From Solirubrobacterales bacterium (GTDB lineage Bacteria > Actinomycetota > Thermoleophilia > Solirubrobacterales > 70-9), in assembly GCA_030152505.1 (NCBI GenBank), contig JASLJO010000111.1:1-7594 (forward strand): a stretch of 7,594 nucleotides of DNA, written 5' to 3'. How positions within the stretch are numbered: position 1 is the first letter of the stretch; each line of letters begins with the position of its first letter. This document shows, piece by piece, positions 6,573-7,594 of this stretch. Made by a program: the position numbers and the translations under genes. The notes below the pieces were generated by a model. It saw nothing but the letters and a program-made list of their open reading frames with translations, made no database searches and was not told the origin of the DNA.

Positions 6573-7594
6573 CAACCGATCCCGAAGTGATCCAACACCA
6601 CGGTGGCCACGTCGCGGAGCGCCCACTGCGGGCGAGCCGATGCATCGTCCGGGCCGCAGCCGACGAAGAGGAGAGGACCAAGCGAGTCGCCTGCGTGCAG
6701 GGAACCGTGGCTGCCGCCGCCGGCATGGCTGACTCCGCCCCAGTCGACCGCCTCGTAGCCCGGGGTGAGGGAGACGATGAAGTCGCCGGCGTGCGGGGCG
6801 CTCACGGCGGCGTGGACACGGGCGAGGGCGTCCGGGTACTCGTCGCTGCGAAAGACACCCCCCTCGGCCGACGCTTCGAGAACCGAGGGGTCGCCCTCGA
6901 TGTCCCAGTGCTCCCCCCGCAGGTCGGCGAGCTCGGTCCCGCGTCGAAAGCGCAGTGCCTCTCCCCGCCGCTCGACCACCGCGGCCCCGTTCTCCGAACG
7001 GCAGACGAGCTCGACTCCCTCGATCTCACCCAAGCGCCGACCGAGCTCGGCCGGATCGGCCCGCTCGCCCTCTCCCGGCAGCAGATAGACGTGCGCGGCG
7101 CGGCCCGTGGGGCTGACCGCGAGCTGGGCCAGCTCGGGTCTGTCGTCGGAGGGGGCAAGCACCGTCCAGTCGCGGGCGAGGACGTCGGCCAGGGGCAGCC
7201 CACGGTCGACCGGGGTCTGGGCATGGTCGGCGAGCAGGATCACGGCGTGCTCGGCGAGAAACTCGTCCAGCCCGCCTCCCGCGTCGACCAGCTGGGCGAA
7301 GCAGCGGTCGGCTTTGGCGATCGACTCCACGCTCGCGCCAGGACCGAAGCGGTGCGAGTAGTTGTCGTTGTCGGGAAGCGAGAGGAGCAGGAAGTCGTAG
7401 GCGCCGGCCCGCTCCAGCTCGGCGGCGCAGCAGGCCGAGTAGCCGTCGCGGCTGCCGGGGATCGAGCTCGGCCGGCAGGGGACCTCGCTGCTCGCGTACA
7501 GGTCGCCGTAGAAGAGCTCGGCCGGGCCCCAGGTGTGGTGGCGGAACTTGAGTTTGGTCGCCTCGACGGCCCGGCGCAGCAGTCCCTCCAGGGA
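6572..7594 (-). CDS. Alkaline phosphatase family protein (type I phosphodiesterase-like), N-terminus cut off by the window edge
   Basis: The reading frame stays open to base 7594, so the gene begins outside the window; the visible part is 340 residues and ends at TGA 6574-6572. It belongs to the alkaline-phosphatase/nucleotide-pyrophosphatase superfamily of two-metal phosphoester hydrolases. Counting from the first visible residue, metal ligands fit FLLLSLPDNDNYSHRFGP (68-85, with D75 and H81), ILLADHAQT (119-127, with D123 and H124) and the late GGSHGSLHAGDSLGPLLFVG (293-312, with H296). The nucleophile Ser/Thr, expected near the N-terminus, is not seen and should lie beyond the edge. An internal ATG-like start at 7330 would discard D75 and H81 and is not credible. 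The stop overlaps the glycosyltransferase ATG by one base (TGATG), pointing to co-translation. Likely substrates are phosphodiesters or phospho-groups of envelope lipids or glycans, but this is inference. Confidence 0.85.
   Translation of the reverse strand, partial: SLEGLLRRAVEATKLKFRHHTWGPAELFYGDLYASSEVPCRPSSIPGSRDGYSACCAAELERAGAYDFLLLSLPDNDNYSHRFGPGASVESIAKADRCFAQLVDAGGGLDEFLAEHAVILLADHAQTPVDRGLPLADVLARDWTVLAPSDDRPELAQLAVSPTGRAAHVYLLPGEGERADPAELGRRLGEIEGVELVCRSENGAAVVERRGEALRFRRGTELADLRGEHWDIEGDPSVLEASAEGGVFRSDEYPDALARVHAAVSAPHAGDFIVSLTPGYEAVDWGGVSHAGGGSHGSLHAGDSLGPLLFVGCGPDDASARPQWALRDVATVVLDHFGIG

Noticed and set aside
5121..6590. Long plus-strand open frame opposite the glycosyltransferase
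   Set aside because: The translation is hydrophilic and full of G, Q, R and E with no recognisable motif, while the minus strand has a signal peptide, regular membrane helices and GT87-like motifs.
6624..6626. GTG start for the glycosyltransferase, 18 codons upstream
   Set aside because: The added residues are basic and lie inside the preceding gene; the ATG at 6572 overlaps the upstream stop and starts directly at the signal peptide.
7328..7330. Internal in-frame start for the phosphatase-family gene
   Set aside because: The frame continues to the window edge and the upstream part carries the family's metal-binding LPDNDNYSHRFGP, so the gene is truncated by the window rather than starting here.
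1..7594. tRNA, rRNA, CRISPR arrays, riboswitches, complete insertion sequences
   Set aside because: No cloverleaf, regular repeat-spacer pattern, transposase or terminal inverted repeats could be seen on either strand.

Overview
The window is high-GC DNA (roughly two thirds G+C or more by eye) packed with seven protein genes and very little intergenic space. Codon use strongly favours G/C in third positions. The gene content points to an Actinomycetota-type bacterium: an ABC-2 exporter pair, a YmdB-type phosphodiesterase, a PepSY-like/GT-C glycosyltransferase and an alkaline-phosphatase-superfamily enzyme. The class Thermoleophilia (Solirubrobacterales/Gaiellales relatives) is my best guess from the style of the glycosyltransferase and YmdB proteins; that is inference, and no marker gene is present to prove it.

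Layout, left to right. A perfect 28-bp palindrome with a T-run (2-30) ends whatever lies to the left. A plus-strand two-gene operon follows, an ABC ATPase (99-824) and its ABC-2 permease (828-2177), forming a complete small exporter. Converging on it after 17 bp is a minus-strand gene for a Vps62/DUF946-like protein (2195-2917). That gene is divergent from a plus-strand ymdB-family metallophosphoesterase (3024-3803), with about 100 bp of shared upstream DNA. The tail of ymdB overlaps, tail to tail by 14 bp, the end of a minus-strand class II Fic-domain protein (3790-4992).

The right part is one minus-strand transcription unit read from the right edge: an alkaline phosphatase/type I phosphodiesterase family protein (cut by the window edge, 7594 to 6572), a polytopic GT87-like glycosyltransferase with an extracytoplasmic PepSY-like domain (6572-4989), then the Fic gene (4992-3790). 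Stops and starts overlap at both junctions (TGATG, then ATGA). The phosphatase and glycosyltransferase look like a native, co-translated pair with a job in the cell envelope. The Fic gene looks different: its base composition is clearly less GC-rich, and it is joined to the glycosyltransferase through a small block of GGGGACATT repeats and a GGGGTC/GACCCC hairpin that now encodes the last ~23 residues of the glycosyltransferase. The simplest reading is that Fic, or the repeat block, arrived later.

I did not find a clearly new multi-gene system. The observations most worth a second look are the repeat/hairpin junction with the Fic gene, the phosphatase-glycosyltransferase couple, and the bacterial Vps62-like protein of unknown function. 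There are no RNA genes, CRISPR arrays, complete insertion sequences or origins that I can support, and no gene-free stretch longer than about 110 bases.
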